Origin: Acidobacteriota bacterium | GTDB lineage: Bacteria; Acidobacteriota; Blastocatellia; Pyrinomonadales; Pyrinomonadaceae | NCBI GenBank assembly: GCA_023389035.1 | Contig: JAEWFC010000038.1 | Span: 310,001 to 374,000, forward strand | Reading direction: 5' to 3' | Length of the DNA: 64,000 nt | In this document: positions 8,327 to 16,619 of the stretch, one piece after another | Layout: each line of letters opens with the position of its first letter | Position numbering within the stretch: position 1 is the stretch's first letter | Notes under the pieces: model-generated | What the model was told of the DNA's origin: nothing | The model's database searches: none | What the model saw: the letters and a program-made list of their open reading frames with translations, nothing else | Position numbers and translations under genes: made by a program

Positions 8327-8361
8327 AGGCTGTCAGGGGATGATTCCCGGCAGCCTTTTTT
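8327..8361 (+). terminator. Rho-independent terminator
   Basis: AGGCTGTCAGGG (8327-8338) pairs with CCCGGCAGCCT (about 8346-8356, one bulge), followed by six Ts. Confidence 0.9.
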
Positions 8362-8431
8362 GTGTACGGTGGGCTGTGAAAAGAGCAGTTCGTACTCCGA
8401 GATCGTAGCCTCAACTGCGTAAATAGGAACT

Positions 8432-8679
8432 AAAGTTAGCTAACAAAATAAGAAAGTTACGCAACAAAGCTCTTTTATTACTTAGAACAAGAGCTAAAAT
8501 ATATAAATTAGGAGCTAAGTTATATAAAACAGGAGCTAAATTAACTAAAAAAGCCGCTAAGTTATTTAATACAGGAGCTAAATTAAATAAAAATGCCGCT
8601 AAATTATTTAAAACAGGAGCTGAATTATCGAAAAAAGCTGCTGAGTTATTTAAAAACTGGAGTTAAGTTATGTAATTAA
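8432..8679 (+). repeat. 21-bp tandem array 1 (11 full units plus a partial)
   Basis: Eleven consecutive 21-bp units start at 8432, 8453, 8474, 8495, 8516, 8537, 8558, 8579, 8600, 8621 and 8642, with a partial one at 8663. The first reads AAAGTTAGCTAACAAAA plus 4 bases, with palindromic core GTTAGCTAAC. Later units drift to T-A-A-[AG]-TTA....AA.. and alternate endings AGGAGC and NGCCGC, giving a 42-bp higher-order period. The array is very AT-rich against its surroundings. The 17 bases at 8432-8448 recur exactly, inverted, in the array at 62780-63031. No start codon opens the long frame through it. Confidence 0.9.
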
Positions 8680-8700
8680 CCGGCTGGTTTGAGCTACAGC

Positions 8701-8753
8701 GGAGCAAGATCGCGGCGACGACGCTGCGTCCGACGGCCGCCGAGCCTTGCTCC
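8701..8753. other. Large GC-rich inverted repeat after array 1
   Basis: GGAGCAAG (8701-8708) and CTTGCTCC (8746-8753) bracket a GC-rich interior that can itself pair (GCGGC with GCCGC). It follows the array directly. It could be a transcript end or a hairpin boundary of the element; no T-run follows. Confidence 0.55.
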
Positions 8754-8756
8754 AAT

Positions 8757-8785
8757 AATTAAAAGGCCGCCTTTTCAGACGGCCT
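8757..8785 (-). terminator. Terminator of the YyaL-like gene
   Basis: On the reverse strand AGGCCG (8785-8780) pairs with CGGCCT (8769-8764), followed by TTTT and an AT-rich stretch. Confidence 0.75.
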
Positions 8786-8813
8786 GATCGTAACTAGAAT
8801 TCTCGCGGCACGG

Positions 8814-10856
8814 CTATATGATTTCCCGAATTTCCGCCGCTGTTGTCACAGGCCGCTGACAGACAAAGTCTTCGCAAACATAGGCCGCAGGTTTCCCTTC
8901 GACAGCCGTCCGATCTTCAAGCAGCGGAACGCCATTTGGCTCGGTGCCGACGGCGAGCACTCGAAATGGGCGATAATCCTTCCATATCTCGCGCTCAAGA
9001 TCGCCGCCAGGGTCAGCAGCGATCGCGATCTCTTTCGTCGCAGCCAGATGAAATTCCAGTGCGGCTAGCGAACGCCCGAAACCGTTCGGGAAACGCTTGA
9101 TCTGACCCGATGCGAGCCGCAGAACGGTCAATGCGAACCGCTCGTACTTTTCCTCACCGTAAAACTTCGCGAGCCGAAGCATCACATCTGCGGCTGCTGA
9201 GTTCCCTGATGGCGTGGCGTTATCGACAAAGTCTTTGTTGCGGACGATCAACTCCTCGTGATCATTTGCCGTGAAAAAGAATCCGCCGGCCTCTTCGTCC
9301 CAAAACTCCGTGATCATCGCATCCGCGAGTTCACGGCCGGCGTGAAGATATTTGGCATCGCCGGATGCTTGGTATAGCTCGATCGCTCCGTCGGCCAGAT
9401 TCGCGTAGTCCTCTATGTAGCCATTAAGCTTTGCCCTGCCGTCCTTCCATGTACGCAGCAGGCGTACTCCGCCGCCGTCGCGATCCGTCAGCGCCGAAAG
9501 AAGAAAGTCAGCATTACGCCTTGCGATGTCGAGATACGCGGGTTCGTCAAATACCGCCGCGGCTTCGGCAAAAGCTGAGAGCATCAGGCCGTTCCACGCG
9601 GTTAGTATCTTTTCGTCGCGGAACGGTTTTATACGCGCTTCGCGGGCGACGAACAGCTTTTGCCGCCATTCGGCTAACTGAGCGGGGTCAACTTGAAATT
9701 TGGAACTGTTTGAAAGATCGAGGTCCGGGATATTAAGAATGCTCTTGCCCTCGAAATTGCCCGAATCAGTCACGTCGTAGACGACGGAAAACTTCTCCGC
9801 TGCATCTTGCCCGAGCACCTCCGCGATCTCGGCCGGCGTCCAGACAAAGAACTTCCCTTCCTCGCCCTCGCTATCGGCGTCCTGCGACGAGTAAAAGCCG
9901 CCTTCGTCGTCGAGCATCTCGCGGCGGACATACTCGAGCGTTTCGACGGCTATCCGCTTAAAGAATTCAGCTTCTTCGCCCTCCGTCGCCTGATACAGGT
10001 GCAGATAGATCTTGATCAACTGAGCATTGTCGTAAAGCATTTTTTCGAAATGCGGAACGAGCCAAACGGCATCGACAGAGTAGCGGTGAAAGCCGCCGCC
10101 GAGCTGGTCATAGATCCCGCCCTTAGCCATTTTCTCAGCGGTCTTGCGGACCATTTCAAAGGCGTTTTCGTTTCCCGTACGCTTCCAGTAGCGAAGAAGG
10201 AATTCCAGGGCCATTGAGGGCGGAAACTTTGGCGATCCGCCAAAACCGCCGTTCTTGGCATCGAACGAGCGAACGAAGCTCTGAAATGCCGCGTCAGATA
10301 AACTTTGATCGAGAGCACCGCCCGGAAATTCAGAAACGGTCATCCGCCGCAACTCGCCAAGTATGTCATTCGCCGAGGTCATCAGTTCATCACGCCGTTC
10401 ATTCCACGCATCCGCGATCCCCAGAAGTATCTGTCTCCACGAGGGCATTCCGTAGCGCGGCTCCGGCGGAAAGTATGTACCGCCAAAGAATGGCAACTTG
10501 TCCGGTGTGATAAAGACATTCATCGGCCAGCCGCCCCGGCCCGTCGTGATCTGCACGAAATTCATATAGATCTGATCGACGTCTGGCCGCTCTTCCATAT
10601 CAACCTTGATGTTTACAAAATACTCGTTCTGTACAGCAGCGACCGACGCGTCTTCGAACGACTCGTGCTCCATCACATGGCACCAATGGCAGGCAGAATA
10701 GCCAATGCTGACCAATAAAGGCTTGTCCTCGGCCCTCGCCCGTTCAAAGGCCTCGTCACCCCACGGATACCAGTCAACAGGATTATGTGCGTGCTGCTGC
10801 AAATACGGAGATGTCTCGTTGATCAGCCGATTCGCGTGTCTTTTCTCTTGTGGCAT
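8814..10856 (-). CDS. Thioredoxin-fold DUF255 protein (YyaL/SSP411 family)
   Basis: The 680-residue cytoplasmic protein begins with a thioredoxin-like domain: NRLINETSPYLQQHAHNPVDW near the start, then the CHWC pair (Cys56, Cys59) in GYSACHWCHVME. It continues into an (alpha/alpha)6-barrel with N-acylglucosamine 2-epimerase-like repeats. This matches the YyaL / spermatogenesis-associated protein 20 family in full length and order. The biochemical role is not established. It is a single gene with its own terminator; no signal peptide is seen. Confidence 0.93.
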   Translation of the reverse strand: MPQEKRHANRLINETSPYLQQHAHNPVDWYPWGDEAFERARAEDKPLLVSIGYSACHWCHVMEHESFEDASVAAVQNEYFVNIKVDMEERPDVDQIYMNFVQITTGRGGWPMNVFITPDKLPFFGGTYFPPEPRYGMPSWRQILLGIADAWNERRDELMTSANDILGELRRMTVSEFPGGALDQSLSDAAFQSFVRSFDAKNGGFGGSPKFPPSMALEFLLRYWKRTGNENAFEMVRKTAEKMAKGGIYDQLGGGFHRYSVDAVWLVPHFEKMLYDNAQLIKIYLHLYQATEGEEAEFFKRIAVETLEYVRREMLDDEGGFYSSQDADSEGEEGKFFVWTPAEIAEVLGQDAAEKFSVVYDVTDSGNFEGKSILNIPDLDLSNSSKFQVDPAQLAEWRQKLFVAREARIKPFRDEKILTAWNGLMLSAFAEAAAVFDEPAYLDIARRNADFLLSALTDRDGGGVRLLRTWKDGRAKLNGYIEDYANLADGAIELYQASGDAKYLHAGRELADAMITEFWDEEAGGFFFTANDHEELIVRNKDFVDNATPSGNSAAADVMLRLAKFYGEEKYERFALTVLRLASGQIKRFPNGFGRSLAALEFHLAATKEIAIAADPGGDLEREIWKDYRPFRVLAVGTEPNGVPLLEDRTAVEGKPAAYVCEDFVCQRPVTTAAEIREII

Positions 10857-11001
10857 GGTCTCATCTTTTCATTTACAGACCCGCAAATCAAAGCCTTGCC
10901 GATCTTGGGCACATATAATAAAAATTGCTCGACACCCGACCTCCATTGTTGCTAAAATTGCCGGACTTACGGGAATTCTCACCATTTCAAACGGAGGACT
11001 T

Positions 11002-11538
11002 ATGACAAGGATCTTTGATTACACAAAATTTCTCTCAATGCTTTTTGCACTCGCGATCGTCGCCGCGGGAGCTGTATCGATCTCAGCCCAATCTGCTAAT
11101 GGGCAAGGTACGCTTCTTGTACTGGATGACGGGGGCAATACTGTTCGGCGTACATTCTCATTCAGTGCCCGGACGGATCGCGACGGGAATGTCCGCGGGA
11201 ATGCCGTCTTACACAATCCTGCTTTTGACGGAGCTTCAGGAAATCAACCATACATGCTCCACATAAATGTCAGCTGTCTGAGGGTCGACGGGAATATTGC
11301 TTATATGGGCGGAACTGTGCGTCGAACGAACGATCCTAGTTTGGTTGATGCCGTGTTTTTCGCCGTGCAAGACAACGGGCAGCCTGGCGCCGGGTCGGAT
11401 ATGATCAGTTCGGTTTTCTTCTGGGACGACGACCCTACGACAACAGGCGATCCGCAGACATGTCAGCTGTTGCCGGACCCAACAGGTCCTTCGCCGATCC
11501 ATGTTATTGAGGCAGGAAATATTCGCGTTTCTCAATAG
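11002..11538 (+). CDS. Secreted protein of unknown function
   Basis: The 178-residue product has a signal peptide (helix around residues 10-28, ending SISAQ) and a compact, Gly- and Asp-rich mature domain that looks beta-rich. Two Cys (in SCLRVDG and QTCQLL) may form a disulfide. The start at ATG 11002 is fixed by GGAGG at 10993-10997; the frame is open far upstream but without a ribosome site. I do not recognise the family. A decayed copy of its last 28 or so residues lies at 16472-16582. A strong terminator follows. Confidence 0.75.
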   Translation: MTRIFDYTKFLSMLFALAIVAAGAVSISAQSANGQGTLLVLDDGGNTVRRTFSFSARTDRDGNVRGNAVLHNPAFDGASGNQPYMLHINVSCLRVDGNIAYMGGTVRRTNDPSLVDAVFFAVQDNGQPGAGSDMISSVFFWDDDPTTTGDPQTCQLLPDPTGPSPIHVIEAGNIRVSQ

Positions 11539-11562
11539 AAAGATTGCTTGTTTCTAGTATAG

Positions 11563-11594
11563 GCGTGCGGATATTTGGCCGCACGCTTTTCTTT
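11563..11594 (+). terminator. Rho-independent terminator
   Basis: GCGTGCGG (11563-11570) and CCGCACGC (11579-11586) form an 8-bp stem, followed by TTTTCTTTT. Confidence 0.93.
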
Positions 11595-11686
11595 TCGCGA
11601 TGTATATTGGCAAGGTATAGCACTCCTGCGACGTGATCGCCGTCGCCGAGCGCTTATTGACCCAACTGCTAACAGTTGCCATCGGG

Positions 11687-12214
11687 CTATTTTACGCCGT
11701 GAGCTTTTAGATCAAACCCGCTCATGCTGTCGAACAGCGTGATCGAAATGGGCGTAAACGTGTGAATTCTTGATTCGACCGTGATCACATACGAATTGCC
11801 GGGCTGCAGCCCATCGATGGTGTAATTGCCAAACGTATTTGATCGAGATCGTCGTATAGCTCCAAATTGGTCTGTGGCGACGACGATCGCATTCCTTATG
11901 CTTCGGCCATCGGCATCTTCGACGCGGCCCGACAAGACTACTCCCGCTGAGGTCGGTGCAAGAAACCCGGCCTGCAGAAACCCTGAACGAAGTGTAAACG
12001 CTCCGCCGGTACTGATCCCTGCTGAGGGTTGCCCGATAGACGCTGCGACCGTTAGGCCATCGCCGTTAGAGTGTCCGCCGCCGGAAGAGACCACGGTCTG
12101 CGACAACTCGAATTGGCCGCCCGTTGCAACCTGACCGTTTGCAGAAGTCGAAACACCAAGGAGGACCGCCGCCAAGACCACTCGTATTACAGTTTGTGTG
12201 TAGATTTGTCTCAT
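11687..12214 (-). CDS. Secreted protein with carboxypeptidase-regulatory-like domain
   Basis: The 175-residue product has a signal peptide (hydrophobic VIRVVLAAVLLGV, ending ANGQ), a Gly/Ser-rich segment (ELSQTVVSSGGGHSNGDG..) and a C-terminal prealbumin-like domain (VVLSGRVEDADGRSIRNAIV to NSYVITVES), typical of carboxypeptidase-regulatory-like repeats used as extracellular beta-sandwich modules. The start ATG at 12214 overlaps the stop of the upstream fibre gene as ATGA, so translation is coupled and the two products are probably made together. An alternative start 7 codons earlier is less likely. Confidence 0.78.
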   Translation of the reverse strand: MRQIYTQTVIRVVLAAVLLGVSTSANGQVATGGQFELSQTVVSSGGGHSNGDGLTVAASIGQPSAGISTGGAFTLRSGFLQAGFLAPTSAGVVLSGRVEDADGRSIRNAIVVATDQFGAIRRSRSNTFGNYTIDGLQPGNSYVITVESRIHTFTPISITLFDSMSGFDLKAHGVK

Positions 12215-14115
12215 TGATCTTTTTGTAACGAGCACACTGATGAAGCTGCCAAAAGTGAGCAGACCATACGTTTTAGATCTTCGATCTCGCTCTGTTGCTT
12301 AATAACCTGCTCTTTCAAGGCGGCGACCTCACGGCTCTGATCAACGATCTGAGCCTGCTGCTCTTTTACTGCATTGACGAGCACCACTCCGACGCGGTCG
12401 TACTTTACGCCCTCGACCTCGCCCTTTTCGTTGTAATTAACAAGCAGCGGATCGACGGCTGCGACCTCTTCGGCTCCAAGACCAAGGTCCAGTGCTCCGT
12501 TTCCCTTCCAACTGAATGTGATCGGATTAAGCTCGCGGACTATCTCCATTCCGCGGCCGAACGGGACGACGTTATCTTTGTACCGCAGGCTTGAGCTGCA
12601 CGTCGATATCTGCCCGCTTGCGTTGCGGCAAAGGCTTTCGGAACCCGCCGAGCCTAGCGCTCTCACGCGAAGCGTGCCGTTCACGTCCAACCTGTCTGTC
12701 GGTGCTTGTGTACCGGCTCCGATATTGCCGTCGGAGTTGATCGTGAAGCGGCTAAACTGCGTGTTGGTCTGATCTCTGATCTCGAAATTGCCATTGTTGC
12801 CGGACATATTGCCAAGCACCCATTTCCGGCCGCCGGTAACCTCGAGCATCAATTGGGTATTCGAGGCGGATTCGATATGAAAACGAGTTTCCGGTGCGGT
12901 CGTGCCTACGCCCACGTTATTTCCGGCAGGGTTGAACGACAGCGGCCGATTGCCGAACGACTGGATCGTGTCGGCGGCGGCATCACTGCTTATCGTCATT
13001 GCGTTCCCCGACGGCGTCGAGGTCCGCGGACCTGTAACCAGGATCGCTCCATTCACATGCAAAGGGCTCGCCGGAGTACCCGTACCAATACCGACATTGC
13101 TGCTGACCGTCGCGTTCCCGGATACAAAGGCACTGCCGCTAAGCGTCATGCTTCCGGATACCGTGGCATTGCCATTTAGAAGGCTATTCCCAACCACATG
13201 CAAACGCTGCGTCGGAGCACTCGTTCCGATACCGACATTCGTACTGGAAGTCGCACCGTTAACGCCGTTAATTCGTCCAAGCACGATGGCATTATCGCCC
13301 GAAACAGCGGCTTGGAATCCTATCGCTGTGGCATTCTCATAAACAACTCCGGGAATACCAGTACCTTTAGTTTGAGCGCCGAGTAAGCTCAAACCGACTG
13401 GGCCGACCCCGAAATCCGTGCTGGCACCAACTCCCACAAATAGGTTTCCACCGTTACCATTCAGTATCGTGTTGCCCTGTATCCTGTATCCGCCGGAAGC
13501 GGAGTCAAAGCCGTTGGCTGCCCGTCCGCTGCCGTTAATATTGAAGCTCGCATTGGTTTGGGATGTCGTATTTTGGATGTAGTTTTCGCTTCCCGCAGTG
13601 GGCGGACGTGCGTCCGTCATTCGAGGATCGTTAGTCAAGACGTATTGACTGAATGAAATACCACCAAGCTGAGCTGAATTCTCCGATACGATGGCGAGAT
13701 TTGCCGTTTCAGAGAAATAGGCTTCGGCACTCTTTACTGCGTAGGGAGCGCTCGTTATTTGCTGTCGCGGCGTAAGTTCTGTAAACGCTCCCGTGCCTGC
13801 TCCTTGTCGTATGCTGATCTGTACGAATCTCGGATCGCCGATCGAAAACGCGGCTTGTCCAAAATCCAGCGAAACGGTAAACAGCCCGCCGGAAACATTT
13901 ACATCATCGATAACAATGTCCGCACCGATCTGTGTGCCCGCTTCTATCGAATCGAAAAGCCGAAAGGTGAGATCGTACGGCCCGTTGGCGTTCAGCGAGC
14001 CATCTGTGAGTTTGCCTTGAAATGTGAATGCACTAGTTTGTCCAAAGATCGAACTTGATCCCATCAGGACAACTCCTAGGATCACAGTCATCAAATAATT
14101 ACGTATCCTTCCCAT
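12211..14115 (-). CDS. Secreted fibre protein with C-terminal S74 (endosialidase chaperone) domain
   Basis: The 634-residue product has a signal peptide (about residues 1-25, ending SIFGQ), an N-terminal domain common in such proteins (TFQGKLTDGSLNANGPYDLTF), a long Gly/Asn/Thr-rich shaft with repeats like NVGIGT.AP..RLHV (about 290-480), and a C-terminal intramolecular chaperone domain starting SSLRYKDN at about residue 510. A final coiled coil (about 585-625) fits trimer formation. Family knowledge: S74 domains assemble trimeric fibres and cut themselves off at a Ser-Lys pair. The signal peptide and lack of phage genes argue for a cell-surface fibre, not a tail spike. Confidence 0.85.
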   Translation of the reverse strand: MGRIRNYLMTVILGVVLMGSSSIFGQTSAFTFQGKLTDGSLNANGPYDLTFRLFDSIEAGTQIGADIVIDDVNVSGGLFTVSLDFGQAAFSIGDPRFVQISIRQGAGTGAFTELTPRQQITSAPYAVKSAEAYFSETANLAIVSENSAQLGGISFSQYVLTNDPRMTDARPPTAGSENYIQNTTSQTNASFNINGSGRAANGFDSASGGYRIQGNTILNGNGGNLFVGVGASTDFGVGPVGLSLLGAQTKGTGIPGVVYENATAIGFQAAVSGDNAIVLGRINGVNGATSSTNVGIGTSAPTQRLHVVGNSLLNGNATVSGSMTLSGSAFVSGNATVSSNVGIGTGTPASPLHVNGAILVTGPRTSTPSGNAMTISSDAAADTIQSFGNRPLSFNPAGNNVGVGTTAPETRFHIESASNTQLMLEVTGGRKWVLGNMSGNNGNFEIRDQTNTQFSRFTINSDGNIGAGTQAPTDRLDVNGTLRVRALGSAGSESLCRNASGQISTCSSSLRYKDNVVPFGRGMEIVRELNPITFSWKGNGALDLGLGAEEVAAVDPLLVNYNEKGEVEGVKYDRVGVVLVNAVKEQQAQIVDQSREVAALKEQVIKQQSEIEDLKRMVCSLLAASSVCSLQKDQ

Positions 14116-14368
14116 AGTCTTCTCCTAATCCCGGCTCCTGCTGGCCTGTTTCCGCGGTCACGCGGAAATCTCCATTAAGTTTTTCCTCCACCTCGATGCT
14201 CCCGGTATGTTTTCGCTCGTAAACCAGAGTTTCGCCGTCGCCATCCGTCTTAAATATTTCAAACCGGAACATTCCACCTTTTACCGGGTCCCGATCTTCT
14301 GATAGGTCCTTCGTCGTGAGGCGCTCAGTGGTTACTACACGCCTGTAAAATCTTTTTAGTTGGCTCAT
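14099..14368 (-). CDS. Small hydrophilic protein of unknown function, first gene of fibre operon
   Basis: The 89-residue, charge-rich product (MSQLKRFYRRVVTTERL...) has no signal peptide or helix and matches no family I know. Its end overlaps the fibre gene by 17 bp, and it is the first gene of a three-gene run. It is divergent from the wHTH-TPR regulator with an 80-bp gap. Reading frame overlap and position support it being real; the ribosome site is weak (AAGGG almost touching ATG). Confidence 0.55.
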   Translation of the reverse strand: MSQLKRFYRRVVTTERLTTKDLSEDRDPVKGGMFRFEIFKTDGDGETLVYERKHTGSIEVEEKLNGDFRVTAETGQQEPGLGEDYGKDT

Positions 14369-14448
14369 CCCTTGTCGTTTGGCGAACGAATTCTGGTATA
14401 TATTAGCTAGAGCCGATTTCTCTGTCTTGAGGTAAGCCTGAGCAATTC

Positions 14449-16407
14449 GTGAGCAATTCCTGTGAGAACAATAAGTTGTTGCACCTAAACGGGTTATATA
14501 CGTTCGGCGGATTCAGGCTGGATGTTTCCGCAGGCCTTTTGACGCACTCCGGCGTGACGGTGAAGCTGGCGCCGAAGGTCTATCTGACGCTCGTCTTCTT
14601 GTTGGAACATCGCGAACGAGTCATCGCGAAAGAAGAGCTGTTTCAGGCGATCTGGGCGGATACGTTTGTTGAGGATAATGCACTTTCATACACGATCTCC
14701 CAGCTCAGGAAAGCCCTCGCCGCCTTTGAACCGGGGACAGTCTTTATTGAGACGATTCCTCGCCGCGGATTCCGCTTTGTCGCGAGCGTGGAAAAACAGC
14801 CAGGCGACGTTGCTTCGATCCCATCGGCGCAATTGATCGAGCGGCAGACGGTTGAAGAACTATGGATCGAAGAAATACACATCTCCGAGAACGACGGTCA
14901 GCGGCTTGAATTGACGGATGGAGGCGGCAATCGAACAAAAAAGTGGCTCGCATCGGCTCTTTTAGCTTGTCTCGTATTAGTCACGGTCAGCGCCGTTTGG
15001 CTTTCGGGCAGGACATCTGAAACGTCGGGCATTCGGGCGATCGCCGTAATGCCCCTACAAGATATAAGCGGTACCGGTATCGATCAGTCGCTCCTGGTCG
15101 GGATGACGTATGCCTTGATCGCGCAGCTCGGTCGCTCGACGGATCTCGTCGTTCGGCCACTATCATCGACGGTAGCCGCAGCGTCGTCCAGTCCGGACCC
15201 GATCGACCTTGGGAAAAAGCTCTCAGTAGATTCCGTGGTCGAGTGGAACATGCAGTTGGTTGACGGAAGGGTTCGGGTTAACGCCAGGCTGATAAATGTT
15301 GCCGACGGCCGGCAGCTCTGGAAAGAAACGATCGATTATTCCGAAACCGACCCGTTTAAGGTGCAGGATGCTGTCTCCACGCTAACCGCCGATGCACTGC
15401 TTGCAAATATCTCGGAAGCCGAGAATAAAAGGCTGCACCGGCGCCCCACCGTTAGCAACGAAGCTTACCAGGCATACCTCCGTGGCCGCTTTCATTGGAA
15501 TCAGCGGACCTTGGAGGGATTCAAAACTGCTCAAGGCTTCTTTGAGCAAGCCGTAGTCCTCGACCCAAAGTTTGCCGACGCTCACGCCGGATTGGCTGAC
15601 GTTCACCTCGGCTTCTACGACTACGGCTACAAGCCTGCCGTGGAATCTGTACCATTCGCACTCGTCGCCATAGAACGTGCCCTTCAGCTCGATCCGGACC
15701 TTTCCGACGCCTATTCCACGTTGGGTTCGATAAAGTTTCTGCACGACCACGATATGGCGGCAACCGAATCAAACTTATTGCGGGCGATAGAACTCGCACC
15801 CAACGATCCCACGCCGCGGCTTCGTTACGGCTGGATGCTTTCGGTTGCCGGCAGAAGGGATGAAGGTCTAGCGCAACTGAAGGTCGCTGAAACCCTTGAT
15901 CCGACCTCGTACATCGTGCAAACGAACCTGGCGTATAACTTAATGGTATCGGGCAGACTCGAAGAAGCCGAGGAGAAATTGCTAAGAACAACACGGAACG
16001 CCCCGAATTTCAGCCTTCCGCATTGGTATCTTGGCGCGATCTACTTTTTGCAGGGTAGGAATGGAGAATCGATCGAACGGTACCTGAAAGCGTATGCCCT
16101 CGATGAGGGGAAGCCGGAGCACGTTGAGAAGGTCCGCGAGGCGTTGAGAACCGACTCACCCGAAAATGCATTTCGTTTCTGGAGACAGGGTCTTGAACGC
16201 CGTTACTCAGAAAGCTATTTTCCGCCTTCAAATATCGCGCTTGTCGCTGCCCTACAGAAAGATCGTGATTCTGCCATCCGGTGGCTTCGGAAATCGCAGC
16301 GTCTCCGTGATCCGTGGTTGCTGCAGGTCATACACGATCCCGAATACTCGTTCTTAAAGGGTGATCCAGAGTTCGAAGAGATCGTACCAAAGTTGTACAA
16401 CCGATGA
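14449..16407 (+). CDS. CadC-like winged-helix regulator with TolB-like and TPR domains
   Basis: The 652-residue product starts with an OmpR-type DNA-binding winged helix (about residues 15-115; LSYTISQLRKAL and TIPRRGFRFVA are the recognition and wing parts), then one transmembrane helix (about 165-185). A TolB/FlgO-like domain follows (IRAIAVMPLQDISG to about 330), then at least five tetratricopeptide repeats to the end. This one-component membrane regulator design is common in Acidobacteria. The start is GTG at 14449. It is transcribed away from the fibre operon across an 80-bp gap, so that operon is its likely target (inference). Confidence 0.88.
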   Translation: MSNSCENNKLLHLNGLYTFGGFRLDVSAGLLTHSGVTVKLAPKVYLTLVFLLEHRERVIAKEELFQAIWADTFVEDNALSYTISQLRKALAAFEPGTVFIETIPRRGFRFVASVEKQPGDVASIPSAQLIERQTVEELWIEEIHISENDGQRLELTDGGGNRTKKWLASALLACLVLVTVSAVWLSGRTSETSGIRAIAVMPLQDISGTGIDQSLLVGMTYALIAQLGRSTDLVVRPLSSTVAAASSSPDPIDLGKKLSVDSVVEWNMQLVDGRVRVNARLINVADGRQLWKETIDYSETDPFKVQDAVSTLTADALLANISEAENKRLHRRPTVSNEAYQAYLRGRFHWNQRTLEGFKTAQGFFEQAVVLDPKFADAHAGLADVHLGFYDYGYKPAVESVPFALVAIERALQLDPDLSDAYSTLGSIKFLHDHDMAATESNLLRAIELAPNDPTPRLRYGWMLSVAGRRDEGLAQLKVAETLDPTSYIVQTNLAYNLMVSGRLEEAEEKLLRTTRNAPNFSLPHWYLGAIYFLQGRNGESIERYLKAYALDEGKPEHVEKVREALRTDSPENAFRFWRQGLERRYSESYFPPSNIALVAALQKDRDSAIRWLRKSQRLRDPWLLQVIHDPEYSFLKGDPEFEEIVPKLYNR

Positions 16408-16471
16408 CTCTCATAGAATCGCGACGAGATCAAACTCTTGAGAGCTTGCGGCAATCTGCGATCAACACGGG

Positions 16472-16582
16472 GATTCCAAGATCTGTAAGATGCTACCCGA
16501 GCCAATGAGCACTTCGCCGATCCATGTTCTTGAGGCAGAAAATATTCGTATTCACAGCTATCCTTGTTCCATCTTGAATTGA
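16472..16582 (+). pseudogene. Decayed C-terminal fragment of the 11002-11538 secreted protein
   Basis: The frame through 16472-16582 reads DSKICKMLPEPMSTSPIHVL then EAENIRI and a short tail to TGA. It aligns with the end of the gene at 11002 (DPQTCQLLPDPTGPSPIHVI, EAGNIRVSQ). The DNA is close to identical over about 45 bp (16508-16552 against 11490-11535). There is no start codon or upstream part, so it is a remnant of a duplicated copy. Confidence 0.7.
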
Positions 16583-16619
16583 GACGTGGGGGTTCTGAGC
16601 CGCAGGCCTGATCATTGGT

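Noticed and set aside
8444..8669. Open frame through array 1 coding K/A/L repeats
   Set aside because: No start codon or ribosome site; openness follows from the 21-bp period. Kept as an observation only.
10705..11001. Extended start of the secreted protein gene
   Set aside because: The upstream frame overlaps the divergent YyaL-like gene and lacks a ribosome site; GGAGG and a signal peptide fix the start at 11002.
12211..14115. Prophage tail fibre
   Set aside because: It has a signal peptide, and no capsid, terminase, integrase or other tail gene is present nearby.
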